Assembly (NCBI GenBank): GCA_013416795.1
Contig: RQSC01000019.1
Location: 202,083-220,794, forward strand
DNA: 18,712 nucleotides
Source of the DNA: Prasinococcaceae sp. CCMP 1430
Taxonomy: Eukaryota; Prasinodermophyta; Palmophyllophyceae; Prasinococcales; Prasinococcaceae
Direction: 5' to 3'
In this document: piece after piece, positions 8,399 to 15,884 of the stretch
Layout of the letters: every line of letters starts with the position of its first letter
How positions within the stretch are numbered: the stretch's first letter is position 1
The notes under the pieces: generated by a model
Told to the model about the DNA's origin: nothing
What the model saw: the letters and a program-made list of their open reading frames with translations, nothing else
The model's database searches: none
Position numbers and translations under genes: made by a program

Positions 8399-8815
8399 CG
8401 CGCGCGCGCGGCCGTTGGGGGCGTGGCGGCCACGCGTGCGGCGACGGCGCCTGTGGCCTCCGCGCGCTCGCGCTAGCGCGCGGCGGGGAGGCCGCGTGGG
8501 CCGAGGGGGATGCGCGCTGCCGGCTCGCGGCGAGGTGGCTGCGCGCAGCTGTGGGCGCTGCGCGGGTCGCCGCAGTGCTGTGATCGGGGGGTGGGGCGCC
8601 CCCTGCCTAGGGGCGTTGTTGTCGCCCGCTCGCCGGTCCATGCGAAAGAATGCCGCAACGGGGAGTTCTGCCAGTCGTACCTTGCGCCCTCGCTGACCCG
8701 AAGCTCGCTCCGCTCGCTCGCTTGCTCACGCCCGGCTCTCTCTCGTGCTCCGCTCCTTGCCGCCACTGCCCTCCCCCCCCCCATCTCCCCCCTGCCTCTG
8801 CTTCTCTGCTCACAG

Positions 8816-9431
8816 GTGCTCGGCGCGCGCGGCGCCCTCGCGCGCGCGCGTGGCGGGTCCGCGCCGCAACGTGTCGATGATGGCGACCTCGCGCGCGACC
8901 AAGGAGAGCCAGGTCGAGGAGGTGAAGGCGCTGCTGGAGGATTCCTTCCTGGTGGGTGCCATCCCGTACTCTGGCACCGATGTGGCCACCATCACGTCGC
9001 TGCGCGTGAGCCTGCCCGAGGAGGCCAAGCTCAAGGTGGTGAAGAACACGCTGATGAAGCGCGCGATCGACGGCGACGAGAAGTGGTCGAGCCTCGAGCC
9101 GCTGTGCACGGGCATGAACGCGTGGATGTTCATTCAGGGCGAGGAGGTGCCGCCGACGATGAAGGCGCTGAAGACCTTCCGCAAGGAGAACGACTACGAG
9201 CCCAACTGGTCCGGCGGCGCGCTCGATGGCAGCTTCGTCCCGGCGGAGGAGTTCGCGGCGCTGGAGAAGCTCCCCACCAAGAAGGAGCTGTACGCCAAGA
9301 TTGCGGGGTTGGTCAAGCAGGTGCCCACCAAGGTGGCCAGGGCGGTCAACGCGGTGCCCTCCAAGGTCGCCTACGGCGTCGTGGCGGCCAAGGACAAGGC
9401 CGAGGAGGAGGGCCGCGACACGCTCGCCTAA
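8816..9431 (+). CDS. RPL10: bL10 ribosomal protein, probably plastid (main exon)
   Basis: This is a bacterial-type L10, the base of the ribosomal stalk that anchors L7/L12. From about 8880 the reading (ATSRATKESQVEEVKALLEDSF) enters the L10 fold. Conserved features are LRVSLPEEAKLKVVKNTLMKRAI, GMNAWMF, ALKTFRKEN, GGALDGSFV and LEKLPTKKELYAKIAGLVKQVP. A basic Ser/Ala/Arg-rich stretch (CSARAAPSRARVAGPRRNVS) precedes it, like an organelle transit peptide. The frame has an in-frame TGA at 8694-8696 and no ATG before 8877, while CACAG|G at 8811-8816 after a long pyrimidine tract is a strong acceptor, so a first exon with the start (and, in a secondary-plastid alga, a signal peptide) lies upstream. 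I could not place it. Starting at ATG 8877 would give an untargeted form. Mitochondrial targeting is possible. TAA stop at 9429-9431. Confidence 0.88.
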
Positions 9432-9439
9432 GTTGTGTG

Positions 9440-9480
9440 TGTAATGCGCCTAGCAATAATTGTCAAACCGATACAGTACA
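9440..9480. promoter_or_regulatory. 3'-end elements between convergent bL10 and CCDC112-like genes
   Basis: The two stop codons are only 75 nt apart (9431 and 9507). On the plus strand TGTAA occurs at 9440-9444, nine bases past the bL10 stop. On the minus strand TTGTACTGTATC occurs at about 9482-9471, giving UGUAC and UGUAU for the CCDC112-like mRNA. The AT content is locally raised. The role in polyadenylation is inferred, and the two transcripts probably overlap at their 3' ends. Confidence 0.4.
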
Positions 9481-9506
9481 ACGTCTGCTGCCTGACGCAG
9501 GCCCGA

Positions 9507-10784
9507 TCACCGCAGCTGCCTCCACGACGGCGTGGCGCGCACCTCGTGATGGCGCACGTTGACAGTGCCGTCGTTGAAGAGACCGCGATCCCTGTCGTGA
9601 AGCGCCTCCACGCGCCGCGCCTGCGCTGAGGTGGGGCGCAGCACGCGTCCCTTGTCGGCGACCACCTTCTTGTCCACCTCCGAACGCACGCTGGCAGCCA
9701 TGCGCTCGAGTCGTCGCGCGCGCTCCTGCTCCTCCTCGCGCTTGGCGGCCTTGGAGGCCGCCTTGCGCTCCACCATGCGCAGGTCGCGCTCGTGCATGCG
9801 CATGGCGTCCTCCTTGGTCAGCTTCGGGCGCGCAGCCCGAGCGGCGTCGGCCTTGACTAGCTCCTCGGCCTTGCGTGCGGCAGCCGCAGCCTCGCGGCGC
9901 GCGCGGTACTCGAGCGCGGCCGCACGTCGCACGGCATTCGCCTCCTTGGAGGCACGCGCCGCCTGGGCGCGTCGAGCGTCGAGGCGCTTCTGCTCTTCCA
10001 TGGCGTCGCGGTCCCTAGCGGCCTTCTCAGCCTTCCACGCGCGGACCTCCGCGCGCTTCACCTCGGCCGCCAGCTCGCGCTCCTCCCGCGCCCGCAGTTC
10101 CGCCTCAGCGATGGCCGCCAGGTCGTCGCTGTCATCGCTCTCGGACACGATGTTGGTCGCCATCGGGCCCAAGCCGAAGGCCCTGTCTCTGTTTCCCCGT
10201 TTGCTGCCGAGCCGCGCCATGTCGCGGCGCAGGCGCCAGCGTTGGATGGCGGCGCGGCGCTCCGCGAGGAGATCCTCGTGCTCGGCGTGCCAGCGCGCGT
10301 GCGCGATGACGTCCTGCTTGGGAATGTGCGCCAGGCGCTCCGATGCGCGTGCGACCACGGCGGAGTAGTCACCGCCGGCCGCCTTGAGCTGCTTCATGAA
10401 CATCTCGTGGTCAGCCTCGTCCCAGCCCCCAAGCTGTCCCTTCGTTGCGACGAAGTCGTCGTACGCCTGCACCTCTGGCGGGCTCTCCTCCGCGCCACCA
10501 GCCGAGGCGCGAGCCGCCACGCGCGACACCATCGAGGGCGGCGCTGCTGGGCCCCCGCGGGCTGACGTGCCCGCCGCGGCGCTCTCCGTCTCCCAGCGCG
10601 CGCGCCTCTGCTCGAACGCGCTGAGTTCGGCCTCGATGTCTGCCTCCTCCTTGAGCAGCACCTCGAACCTGGAGTGCGAGGACTCCTTGAGCGCCAGGAT
10701 CTCCGCCTCGCTGTCGTCCATCTCGCGAGTGAGCCTCGCGAGCAGCGCCGCGGCGCCGTCGCCGCCCGCCGACGCTGCTTCCAT
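9507..10784 (-). CDS. CCDC112: CCDC112-like coiled-coil protein
   Basis: The product is 425 residues. An N-terminal coiled coil (residues about 12-65; REMDDSEAEILALKESSHSRFEVLLKEEADIE, split here only by position) is followed by a Ser/Ala/Gly linker. The diagnostic domain at about 118-185 reads GGWDEADHEMFMKQL...IPKQDVIAHARWHAEHEDLLAERR...AIQRWR. A long Ala/Arg/Glu-rich coiled coil fills most of the rest. The GW-D/E-x-x-DH...H-x-x-W...ER-x-x-AI-x-x-W pattern is that of the CCDC112/CCDC148-type family; human CCDC112 is a centriolar-satellite protein of similar length. The ATG at 10784-10782 is used because the frame further upstream (to 11357) has no plausible ATG and is a Ser/Arg-rich shadow of the CCDC57-like gene. 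TGA stop at 9509-9507. It is divergent from the CCDC57-like gene. Confidence 0.8.
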   Translation of the reverse strand: MEAASAGGDGAAALLARLTREMDDSEAEILALKESSHSRFEVLLKEEADIEAELSAFEQRRARWETESAAAGTSARGGPAAPPSMVSRVAARASAGGAEESPPEVQAYDDFVATKGQLGGWDEADHEMFMKQLKAAGGDYSAVVARASERLAHIPKQDVIAHARWHAEHEDLLAERRAAIQRWRLRRDMARLGSKRGNRDRAFGLGPMATNIVSESDDSDDLAAIAEAELRAREERELAAEVKRAEVRAWKAEKAARDRDAMEEQKRLDARRAQAARASKEANAVRRAAALEYRARREAAAAARKAEELVKADAARAARPKLTKEDAMRMHERDLRMVERKAASKAAKREEEQERARRLERMAASVRSEVDKKVVADKGRVLRPTSAQARRVEALHDRDRGLFNDGTVNVRHHEVRATPSWRQLR

Positions 10785-10872
10785 GAGGTCGCCGAGCGCG
10801 GCCACGCCGCGCCGCGCAGCGTCGGCGCCGCCGTCGAGGCGCGCGCCGCACGAGCCGCGCCCGGTGGCGGGG
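10785..10872. promoter_or_regulatory. 88-nt bidirectional promoter / 5' UTR interval
   Basis: Only 88 nt, almost all G and C, separate the divergent ATGs of the CCDC112-like gene (10784) and the CCDC57-like gene (10873). It must contain both start regions unless transcription begins inside the neighbouring coding sequence. No TATA box, CCAAT box or RFX X-box is recognisable by eye. Confidence 0.5.
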
Positions 10873-11634
10873 ATGGACGCGGCGCAGAACGAGCTCCGCG
10901 GGCTGATCGAGGCCAAGGAGGCAGAGGTGCTCGCGCTGCGCGAGTCGCGGCGCGCGGCGCTCGAGAACGCGCTCGGGGCGAAGGCCGATGAACTCGCGCG
11001 CGCGACGGATGCGCTCGATTCGCTGCGCAAGGACTTCGCGCACAACCTGCGGCTGCTGGATGAGCGCGACGCCGAGCTGGCGCGGTACGAGCAGGGCATG
11101 GGCCGCGTGCGCGCGCTCGTTGCGGGTCTCGAGCGTGACCTCGGCGAGGAGCGCGATGCGCGCCGCGAAGCCGACGCGGCGCTCGCGTCAGAGCGCGCCG
11201 CGCACGCCGAGAGCGCGCAGCACATGGCCGAGCGCGCGGAGAGGCTGCGCGTCGAGGCGGAGGAGGTCCGCATGGAGCGCGACGAGAGGCTGCTGCGCGC
11301 CAAGGAGGCCGCGGACGCCGAGCGGCGGAGGCTCGAGCGCGCGCTAGACGCGCGCACCGCGGAGCTCGAGGCGCAGCGCCGGGAGCTTCTGACCGCCGGC
11401 GAGAACGCCCTCGGCGAGCATCAGGCCGCGGCGGCGGGTGCAGAGGCGGGGCGCGCTCCGATGCGTTCTTTTGATGGCGTCGAATTTTTCGAAATATGTT
11501 TCCATCCTCCCTCGCCCCTCCTCGCGCGCGAGCGAGCGCCGCGTCCGGCCCGCTCGCCCCGCCCCGCCCCGCCCTGTGCGCGCGGTGGGCGCAGTGTGGC
11601 GGGCCTGAGCGCGCCGGGGGAACTCTGGAACTGA
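10873..11634 (+). CDS. CCDC57: CCDC57-like coiled-coil protein, short form
   Basis: From ATG 10873 to TGA 11632-11634 gives 253 residues. Residues 1-195 are a continuous coiled coil that starts NELRGLIEAKEAEVLALRESR and contains LRKDFAHNLRLLDERDAELARYE. This order (a short NEL helix, then a DF-x-x-NL-x-x-L-x-ERD-x-EL-x-x-Y block) matches the N-terminus of CCDC57, a centriolar/microtubule-associated protein of roughly 900 residues in vertebrates. The rest of the CCDC57 length is missing. From about 11455 the translation turns to Pro/Arg/Ala-rich low complexity, so real coding may stop at a splice donor near 11438 or the last 60 codons may be a divergent tail. A TGTAA at 11683-11687, 49 nt past the stop, supports the gene ending here. 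It shares its promoter region with the CCDC112-like gene. Confidence 0.7.
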   Translation: MDAAQNELRGLIEAKEAEVLALRESRRAALENALGAKADELARATDALDSLRKDFAHNLRLLDERDAELARYEQGMGRVRALVAGLERDLGEERDARREADAALASERAAHAESAQHMAERAERLRVEAEEVRMERDERLLRAKEAADAERRRLERALDARTAELEAQRRELLTAGENALGEHQAAAAGAEAGRAPMRSFDGVEFFEICFHPPSPLLARERAPRPARSPRPAPPCARGGRSVAGLSAPGELWN

Positions 11635-12295
11635 ACTTCTCATTTCGTCACCGTAAAAATACGCATTGACCACAAAATAATATGTAAAACAGCGGTACAT
11701 TTGCTAATTGGAGCGCGCAATCCGCGAAAGCTGTCCTGGCGGGTGCCTGCGCGCATTCAAAACCGCTCCGGCGCTCCGCGGTGAAAAAAACACTTTGGCG
11801 GTGCATTTCAGCACCAAAATGGGGCGAAAATCGGGCAAAGAAAAAGCCTCGCCCGCTAGGGCGCGGAGGCCGCCGAGGGGGGCCACACGGCGCGCGGCCA
11901 GGCGCGCCCCTTCCCCCTCCCCCCTCATTCCCCCTTCCGGGGGGCGCGTGGGAGGGGGGCGAGGGCGGGGGCTGCCGCGCGCGCTTTCGCTCCCCGCCCT
12001 GCTGCGCCGCGCGAGCGTGATCTGGCGAGGGTGCGGGTGCTGGCGAGGGTGCGGGTGCTGGCGAGGAGCCGCTGCCACCGAGGGCCGGGACCGTGCGGGT
12101 GTTGCGCCGGCGCGGGCCGAGGCAGCCGAGCGGGTGCACGAGCCGGCGCCAGTGCCTGCACCAGCGACCGCGCGCGAGGCAGCTTGTGCGGGCGAGCGCG
12201 TGCGCGTGCGCGTGGCTCTGTGTTGTGTGCGCGCGTGAGAGAGAAAGAGCCACACAAAGTGAGAGGGAGGGACGAGGCAAGCGCCGGGGGTGGCG
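11635..12295 (+). other. CCDC57-like 3' UTR and LENG8 promoter region
   Basis: No gene is supported here. An AT-rich island at 11640-11710 contains TGTAA (11683-11687), a likely 3'-end element for the CCDC57-like gene, followed by CTAATTGG (11704-11711), which is an inverted CCAAT box that could serve LENG8. A small GGTGC...GCACC stem with a 6-nt loop sits at 11800-11815. Next come GGGG-rich sequence (11930-11970) and an 18-bp tandem repeat (12023-12066). The segment just before the LENG8 ATG is purine-rich (GAGAGAGAAAGAG, then GTGAGAGGGAGGGACGAGG), resembling a 5' UTR. Confidence 0.5.
12023..12066. repeat. 18-bp tandem repeat, about 2.4 units
   Basis: Two identical units of TGGCGAGGGTGCGGGTGC (12023-12040 and 12041-12058) are followed by a partial unit (TGGCGAGG). 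It lies in the LENG8 upstream region. Confidence 0.85.
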
Positions 12296-13176
12296 ATGGC
12301 GTCGCAGGCCGCGCCCGCTCCGGTGGTGTACCCGCACGGCCAGTACGAGTGGAATCCCGCAAAGGGCCCAGCTGGGGAATGGGAGTGGAGGCCAAACCAG
12401 CCCGCCGCTGGTGCGCCCGTGCCAGCCATCGGTACCCACGCGGGCCAGCCGCCAGCGCAGCTCGTGCAGCAGCCCTTCGGGGCGCCTGCCCAGCCGGCGG
12501 CCCAGCCGACATGGGACTACCAGCGGGGGCAGTGGGTATACCCGCAACAACACCAGGCCACGCAGCACGCGCAACAGCCGCACCCAGCGGCGTGGCAAAT
12601 GTCGTATCAAGGCGCGCCGCCGCACGCGCCTGGTGTTCATTCCCACACGCAGCAGCAAAACCAAGCGTACATGCACCCGGGCTTTCCCCCCCAACACTCT
12701 CACCCGCCGCTCAACCACCCTACCCACCAGCAGCTGCCACTGATGCAACAACCGCCTCTGCAGCAGCAACAACAGATCCAGCCCGCGCCCCAGCCCGCAC
12801 CCCAGCCGCAACCGCAGCCTCAGCAGCAGCCGCAGGCCTTTCGCCTCCAAGCAAACCAGCCGATCGTGCAGACGTACCGAGCGCCCGTGGCGGCGGTACC
12901 AGCGCCCGCGTCCGCTGCAACAGCGCAGGCCGCAGCAGCGCAGAACTCCGCGGCGGGCGCGGGCGGCCAGGCGCAGTGGCCGCCGAGCCTGCGCGCGTAC
13001 GTCGAGCGCGCCTTCAAGAGCGTGCAGGGCGATGACGGCCGGCGTGCTTTGATGCAGACCATGCTCAAGGCAAAGATCAAAGACGCCAACGAGTCTGGCA
13101 GGCTGTGGCAGCAAGACTGGGACACCGAACCCCTCCCGAGCCTCCACACGCAGCATCACATGCAGCAGCAGCACAT

Positions 13177-13212
<36 letters not shown>

Positions 13213-14599
13213 AGCGCTTGGTGGTTGGGGAGCAGTTCACAGCGTCGGCCGTTCGGATGCCCCCCCGCAGGCGAACCATGACCACCAGCAGCAGCAGCAG
13301 CAAGGGGCGGGCGGCCTCGGGGGATGGGGGGTGGTGCACCATCAGACCGAGCCACCGAGTCCCGCAGGCAAGGCGGGCAAGGGCAAAAAGAAGACAAAGG
13401 CGCAGATGCGCAAGGAGGCAGCCGCCGCAAAGAAGGAGAAGCAAAAAATGCAGCTGCAGCAGCGCGGAAGGAAGCGCGGGCGTGGCGCAGACGATGATGA
13501 TGCGCTCGCGGCCAACCCCGAGGAGATCGCGCGGCGCCAGCGCCGAGCGGCCAAGTATGGCGGCGGCGCAGCCGACGGAGCGGGTGCATCGTACCAGCCC
13601 GAGCGCCCCAAACGAATCGCTCTGCTGGGAGACGAGACGACCACGGAGGACAAGGAAGTGCAGTGGGACAAGTACACGGTTCAGGGGTCGAGCGAGGCGC
13701 TGGAGAAGCGCTACTTGCGGCTCACAAGCGCGCCCGATCCCACGACGGTGCGCCCGCCGGGCGTGCTCGAGAAGGCGCTCGCGCACGTGCTTGAGCAGCA
13801 CAAGGTCCACGGGTACTTCTGGACGTGCGATCAGCTCAAGGCCATTCGTCAGGACCTGACCGTACAACGCATCAAAAACGAGCTCACGGTGCGCGTGTAT
13901 GAGGAGCACGCGCGGCTAGCGATTATCGACGGCGACGTGGTCAACTATAACCAGTGCGCCGCGCAGCTGTTGGAGCTCCACACAGCAGGCATAGCAGGAT
14001 GCCACGCCGAGTTTGCGGCTTACCGAGTGCTCTATTGCCTCCTGACATCGGAACTGAACACAGAGAGGCACCTGGACACCCTCGCTGCGTTGAAGACCGT
14101 GTGCTGCTCGAAGGACTCAGGCAAGCTGCTGTCCGATCCTGCCGTCAAGCACGCGTTGGGCGTCCGCGCTGCTGTGTACACGAACGCATACGTGACCCTC
14201 TTTCGTCTGGCCAAAGAGCGACACAACCTCAACGGCGTTTTCATCGATCAATTCATTGACAAGGCGCGCTTTGCAGCGTGCAACACAATCGTGCGCGCGT
14301 ACAGGCCAAACATGGCGCTCCCTCCTGCTGCCATGATGCTCGGTTTCTGCAGCACTGGCGACGGCGATACTGTGACCGGCAAGGCAAGTGAGGATGAGCC
14401 CGCAGGGCTTGGTGAGTGCTACGAGTGGTTGCGCGCCCACGGCGCGGTGCTTGTGGGTGACCCAAGCGCAGCCGCCGCTTGCAAGATTGATTGCAAGGAG
14501 AGCGTGGGCAAGCTCGCGGTGCCAGAGAAGGTCGAGGCAGTTGCTCACGGGGACGTCAACATGTCCGTGGAGAATTTCCTGACCAAAGCGATTGCCTGA
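12296..14599 (+). CDS. LENG8: LENG8/Thp3-type SAC3-GANP domain protein
   Basis: The product is 767 residues; ATG 12296 is chosen because the frame opens only with a GTG six bases earlier. The N-terminal third is Gln/Pro/Ala-rich with aromatic motifs (QYEWNPAKG, GEWEWRP, TWDYQRGQWVYP), and residues 295-305 are a pure Q11 run. A conserved block WPPSLRAYVERAF...W-x-TEPLP lies at about 226-285. Next come a Lys-rich, nuclear-localisation-like stretch and IALLGDE. The SAC3/GANP region spans about 470-715: KRYLRLTSAPDP, QLKAIRQDLTVQRIKNELTVRVYEEHARLAI, NQCAAQLLELH, GCHAEFAAYRVLY. These strings are typical of human LENG8 and yeast Thp3, nuclear proteins linked to mRNA elongation, splicing and export, which pair with a PCI protein (Csn12 in yeast). 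Single exon; TGA at 14597-14599. It is convergent with the PNUTS-like gene. Confidence 0.93.
13178..13210 (+). repeat. (CAG)11 microsatellite in LENG8
   Basis: Eleven uninterrupted CAG codons encode Gln 295-305. A further CAG-rich stretch lies just upstream (13163-13173) and a (CAG)n/CAA cluster downstream near 13285-13305. Confidence 0.95.
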
Positions 14600-15884
14600 T
14601 GGAGGTGTGCTGGCGGTGACTCGTTCTACTGGACGGGGAGCTCCGCTGGTGCGCGCGTCGTTGCGCGCAGATGTGTGGCGTGTGCGCTCGTGTGTGTCTG
14701 TGTGCGCGTTTTCGTGCGTGTGTGTCCAATCTCTCGCGGGGCGTGAGCCCTGCCGAGCCAAACTTGACCTACTTTGTGCTGTGCTGCTGCTTGCGTCGGA
14801 GGACGTTGTGTGTGTTGTGCGCGCGGGTGCTAGTGACACCAGTTTGCGCTCTTCGCAAGCGCGAGTGCGGTCGCGGTTGTGAGCACCGGGAGCGCCGGCG
14901 CGCGCGAGCGGCGGGGGGCTATAGGATCTATGTTGTAAACTGTCAAACTATTCTTCTTATAGAAGCCGCGTCAGAGGGAGCTTGATGCCATCCATCTGCA
15001 CAGCGAACACCATCTTCCTCTTGAATCGAGCTCAGAGGTCTCTCTCGCTTTCTCTCGCAATTGCGCTGGCTATGGCACGGCAAGCCGAATGCCCCGCGAG
15101 TCAATGCGCTGCCAATAATGCCCTCGCCGCGTCGCGCAACGAGCACACGGAAGCAGTACAAAGGCGCGTCCTTCTAGCTGCTGCCATACAACATACTTTG
15201 CAGGTGAAACAAACAAAACCACTACTACCACGTCGGTGCCTCATCTATCCTCCCAAAGGGGCGGTCCCACCGCCTTCGGTGCAACATGCCCACCCGCCTC
15301 GCTGCGACGCCAGGCGGCTGCGCACGCAGCGTTGCCACGCGTGCCCTGGGCATCATCGACGTCTGCACGCTCAACCCCGGGTGCGTCGGCAGCATCGTCG
15401 TCCGCGTCGGTGCCGCTGCTGCCGGCGGAGCACGCACGCCCTGCTCAGACCGAATCACCAATCGAGCGATGCGGTACACAAGTGGGGAATGGCGCGCCGC
15501 GGAGCGCGCCCGCGTGGTGTTGCGGCCACCCGCGGTTGACGCACAGGCGCAGTTGGCGTGTGCGACCGCGCACGGGTGCTACAACCAGCGCACCGCTCCC
15601 CAGAACGGCGCGAGCACCTCCAGCGATCAGTTGATTACCGAATCGTTGAGGATGATATTAATGTTGTTCTCACGCGCCTGCACGGCGGTCGAGGATGGAG
15701 AGGCGGTGGGGCGGGGCGCGTGCCGCACAGAGATGGATTCTGCGCGAGCAGCGTGCCCCACGGTCCCCTTCTTTAGTAGTAGTATTAGTTGGTGTCCACA
15801 TCCTGAAGGTATTATCCCTTCCATCGAGGACTCGGTGGTGTGGCCTCTATTATGATTATGATATGGTACTCGCGCTTAGAAGCA
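14600..15884. other. 1.3-kb region between convergent LENG8 and PNUTS-like genes, no confident gene
   Basis: LENG8's likely 3' end is near 14950 (TGTAA at 14934-14938, in an AT-rich patch). On the other side PNUTS-like transcription should end soon below 15885, where the DNA is AT-rich. Between them about 900 bp is unexplained and is less GC-rich than the rest of the window. The longest plus-strand frame with an ATG, 15286-15855 (189 codons), starts with GC-rich third positions and loses that bias after about 15620; it has no motif I recognise. A frame from 15072 ends in CAG|GTGAAA at 15200-15208 and could be an exon. I support neither as a gene. TC-rich and GT-rich tracts occur at 14685-14730 and 15035-15060. 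Confidence 0.5.
14934..14938 (+). promoter_or_regulatory. candidate polyadenylation element TGTAA of LENG8
   Basis: TGTAA lies in a local AT-rich patch 335 nt after the LENG8 stop codon. The same pentamer follows bL10 (9440) and the CCDC57-like gene (11683). UGUAA is known as the polyadenylation signal of many green algae; its use here is inferred. Confidence 0.35.

Larger units (their letters stand above)
7418..8815. other. divergent ASL / bL10 intergenic region
   Basis: This 1.4-kb region must hold the ASL promoter and 5' UTR (left part) and the bL10 promoter plus its unplaced first exon and intron (right part). It is dense in non-gene structure: a 116-bp tandem duplication (7643-7875), alternating purine-pyrimidine tracts (7963-8040), A-runs near 8093-8115, an AT-rich island (8163-8234), diverged repeat copy B (8268-8380) and a 20-bp palindrome (8379-8398). 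The end (8771-8815) is a long pyrimidine tract ending CACAG, a typical 3' splice site. Open frames in the GT/CA tracts are Cys/Val- or Thr/His-rich artefacts. Confidence 0.6.

Noticed and set aside
10785-11357. N-terminal extension of the CCDC112-like frame up to 11357
   Set aside because: It is a Ser/Arg/Ala-rich antisense shadow of the CCDC57-like coding sequence, with no family similarity and no plausible ATG at its start.
11648-13909. 753-codon minus-strand frame over LENG8
   Set aside because: It is Leu/Arg-rich low complexity produced by the antisense of CAG-rich coding DNA; no domains.
15185-15210. ATACTT...GCAGG string resembling the 5' end of U1 snRNA
   Set aside because: The essential ACUUACCU pairing sequence is absent and no snRNA-like stem-loops follow.
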